From a virus: a stretch of DNA of 57,527 nt. The position numbers were made by a program, and so were the translations under genes. The stretch spans positions 1 to 57,527 of IMG/VR virus record IMGVR_UViG_3300025929_000019. One strand, 5' to 3'. Shown here one piece after another: positions 56,384 to 57,527 of this stretch. Within the stretch, counting starts at the first letter, position 1; each line of letters starts with the position of its first letter. The notes under the pieces were generated by a model. That model made no database searches and had not been told where the DNA came from. It worked only from the letters and a program-made list of their open reading frames with translations.

Positions 56384-56815
56384 GTGCTCCCGCACTTTCG
56401 CTCCATTCTTCGGCTGTCTCCGTACCCGGACGGGGTGACGTGGTATCTCGACACGGCCCTGGTGTATGTGCGCCGACTGGAGACGATTCGCGTGCCGGCG
56501 AATTTCGAGACGGACCTTGCTTCCGTGCCGCGCGCCTTCTACAGCGCGTTCCCTCCGTGGGGCGTGTACGGCGAAGCGGCCATCGTGCACGACTGGCTGT
56601 ACTGGCACCAGGCGACGACCAGGCCGGAAGCGGACGCAATCTTCCGCGAGGCCATGACGGCGCTCGACGTCCCGCGCTGGAAGCGGCTGTGCCTGTACTG
56701 GGCCGTCCGGCTGTTCGGGCAGATGGCGTGGGACAACAACGGGCTCATCGGCAACGCGGGCTATTCGCGCATTCGCACCAAGGCATCCCCGGTCTCGCCG
56801 GAGTGGAACCGTTGA
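56384..56815 (+). CDS. DUF1353-like phage protein
   Basis: 143 residues from a GTG at 56384 that follows the preceding stop. VPANFETDLASVPRAFYSAF, then WGVYGEAAIVHDWLYW, match the DUF1353 family of small phage proteins found in lysis or tail regions. Function not established. Confidence 0.75.
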   Translation: MLPHFRSILRLSPYPDGVTWYLDTALVYVRRLETIRVPANFETDLASVPRAFYSAFPPWGVYGEAAIVHDWLYWHQATTRPEADAIFREAMTALDVPRWKRLCLYWAVRLFGQMAWDNNGLIGNAGYSRIRTKASPVSPEWNR

Positions 56816-56985
56816 CGCCCGTCGCCGGGTGCTACCTGCACTTCCGCTGTCCGCAGCACGTCGTCGAGGGGCATTTCGAGAAGCGCGACGGCTTCGAGGC
56901 CAAATGCGAAGCGCCCGGCTGCGAGCGCGCGGCTTCCGGCTACTGGTACCGCGGCGCGCAGTACGCAGAACTGAAGGCGCCATGA
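56812..56985 (+). CDS. Small zinc-binding-like protein
   Basis: 57 residues from the TTG at 56812 that overlaps the DUF1353 stop (TTGA), with GGAG 8 bases upstream. Cys pairs (CPQH, CEAPGCERAAS) suggest a zinc site. Overlaps the next start (ATGA). Unknown function. Confidence 0.5.
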   Translation: MTPVAGCYLHFRCPQHVVEGHFEKRDGFEAKCEAPGCERAASGYWYRGAQYAELKAP

Positions 56986-57278
56986 CGGTCGACTCGATCG
57001 CCGACCAGTGCTTGCGGCAGGTCATCCTGTACGCGGGCAGCAAGGGCCTGGTCGGCAGCGACCTCGCGGTGCGCTGTCGAAATTACCGCGAGCTCGATTA
57101 CGCCGGCCGCTTCCGGGTGCAGACCCTGCTCGCCAAGACGCCGGAGATTTCGAGCACCGTCGGCAAGGGCGGCGCGTGGCGGTTCTATCCGCGCAGTCTG
57201 GCGCCGCGCGGGGCGTTCAACGTCGGCGACTTCCCCGCAGCAGGCGAGGCGATCATGCGGGCGATCGCGCGGACATAG
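56982..57278 (+). CDS. Small winged-helix-like protein, last gene of the late region
   Basis: 98 residues. AGSKGLVGSDLAVRCRNYRE resembles a helix-turn-helix, with a beta wing around WRFYPRSL. Last gene before the attachment region. May be a regulator; unknown. Confidence 0.5.
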   Translation: MTVDSIADQCLRQVILYAGSKGLVGSDLAVRCRNYRELDYAGRFRVQTLLAKTPEISSTVGKGGAWRFYPRSLAPRGAFNVGDFPAAGEAIMRAIART

Positions 57279-57295
57279 GCCCGCGCCTCGCTGGC

Positions 57296-57318
57296 TGTGT
57301 ACCGTTTTTGTGGCCGCG
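57296..57318 (+). promoter_or_regulatory. Candidate arm-type integrase binding site (right arm)
   Basis: 23-base word matching 90-112 at 21 of 23 positions, 18 bases after the last gene. A partial copy (CCGTTTGTGGCCGC) follows at 57334-57347. Both lie between the last gene and the att core. Confidence 0.55.
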
Positions 57319-57401
57319 TGGCGCAGAATTGGCCCGTTTGTGGCCGCTTTTCACCCGGTTGGATATACGGCGCTCCCTATGAGACAAAGTAGACCGGAAA
57401 G

Positions 57402-57527
57402 TTAGGAGGGGGCTGCTCTATCCACTGAGCTACCGGGGCTTTTCACTCTGAATCACGCCGCCTTCCGTTTTCGACTGTGTACCGTTTTCGTGGCCACGTT
57501 CTTTTCGGATGGCGGTCGCGCATTATC
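57402..57527. repeat. Right copy of the 126-bp terminal direct repeat
   Basis: Identical to 16-141. It begins at the tRNA anticodon loop (TTAGGAG) and goes through the tRNA 5' end into the integrase C-terminal codons, where the window stops. The preceding 15 bases are phage sequence, unlike the tRNA sequence before the left copy. Confidence 0.95.

Noticed and set aside
1-57527. Simple terminal redundancy of a circular assembly
   Set aside because: The repeat begins at base 16, not base 1. The first 15 bases are host tRNA and do not match the bases before the right copy.

Overview
The window is one complete lambdoid siphovirus prophage (about 57 kb, high GC) plus 15 bases of host DNA. Host 3' sequence of a tRNA-Arg(CCU) gene is at the left edge, and an integrase reads towards it. 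GC content, the heavy use of ATGA/GTGA start-stop overlaps and the gene families resemble prophages of Betaproteobacteria (Burkholderiales-like). That host assignment is inference from general resemblance, not from a marker gene.

Layout. (1) 1-11420, transcribed leftwards from a PL-type promoter: a Cas7/RAMP-like protein; a strange 5-nt-periodic array; a string of small early genes, one of them frameshifted; a YqaJ-type exonuclease with a probable single-strand annealing partner; an orphan cytosine-5 DNA methyltransferase; then an excisionase-like gene and the tyrosine integrase. (2) 11380-12550, the immunity region: a repressor gene and a co-directional membrane protein gene lie between two near-identical promoter/operator modules. 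Each module has two AAGCC-N6-GGCTT palindromes 22 bp apart over a TTGACA-N17-TATCGT promoter. (3) 12554-19607, rightward early genes: Cro-like protein, CII-like regulator, VRR-NUC and HNH nucleases, TOPRIM primase-helicase, an O-like initiator with an internal 6-nt repeat, and a probable late antiterminator. (4) 19686-33105, packaging and head: gpZ-like protein, terminases, gpW, portal, protease/scaffold, decoration and capsid proteins, then an accessory block (FN3/propeller protein, cupin, other novel proteins). (5) 33111-50852, connector and tail: a 910-residue repeat protein with an embedded LamG-like domain, connector and tail tube proteins, a G/GT -1 frameshift pair, a 1381-residue tape measure, tail-tip and fibre proteins. 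(6) 50849-53027, two glycosyltransferase-like proteins and a methyltransferase. (7) 53024-57278, lysis genes (membrane proteins, GH24 endolysin, Rz/Rz1-type spanins) and small terminal genes. (8) 57279-57527, the attachment arm and the core.

The last 126 bases repeat bases 16-141, so the right end reads through the att core back into the integrase gene. The left end is therefore an attL-like host junction and the right end an attP-like phage junction. This fits an assembly mixing integrated and excised DNA, or tandem prophages.

The most unusual element is at 10445-10657. On the minus strand it is about 40 consecutive 5-base units of form GCNNC with varying inner dinucleotides, directly downstream of the Cas7/RAMP-like gene and on the same leftward transcript. 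The constraint follows a 5-base register and ignores codon positions, so it looks like a nucleic-acid-level array, not a gene. No gene-free stretch exceeds 300 bases.
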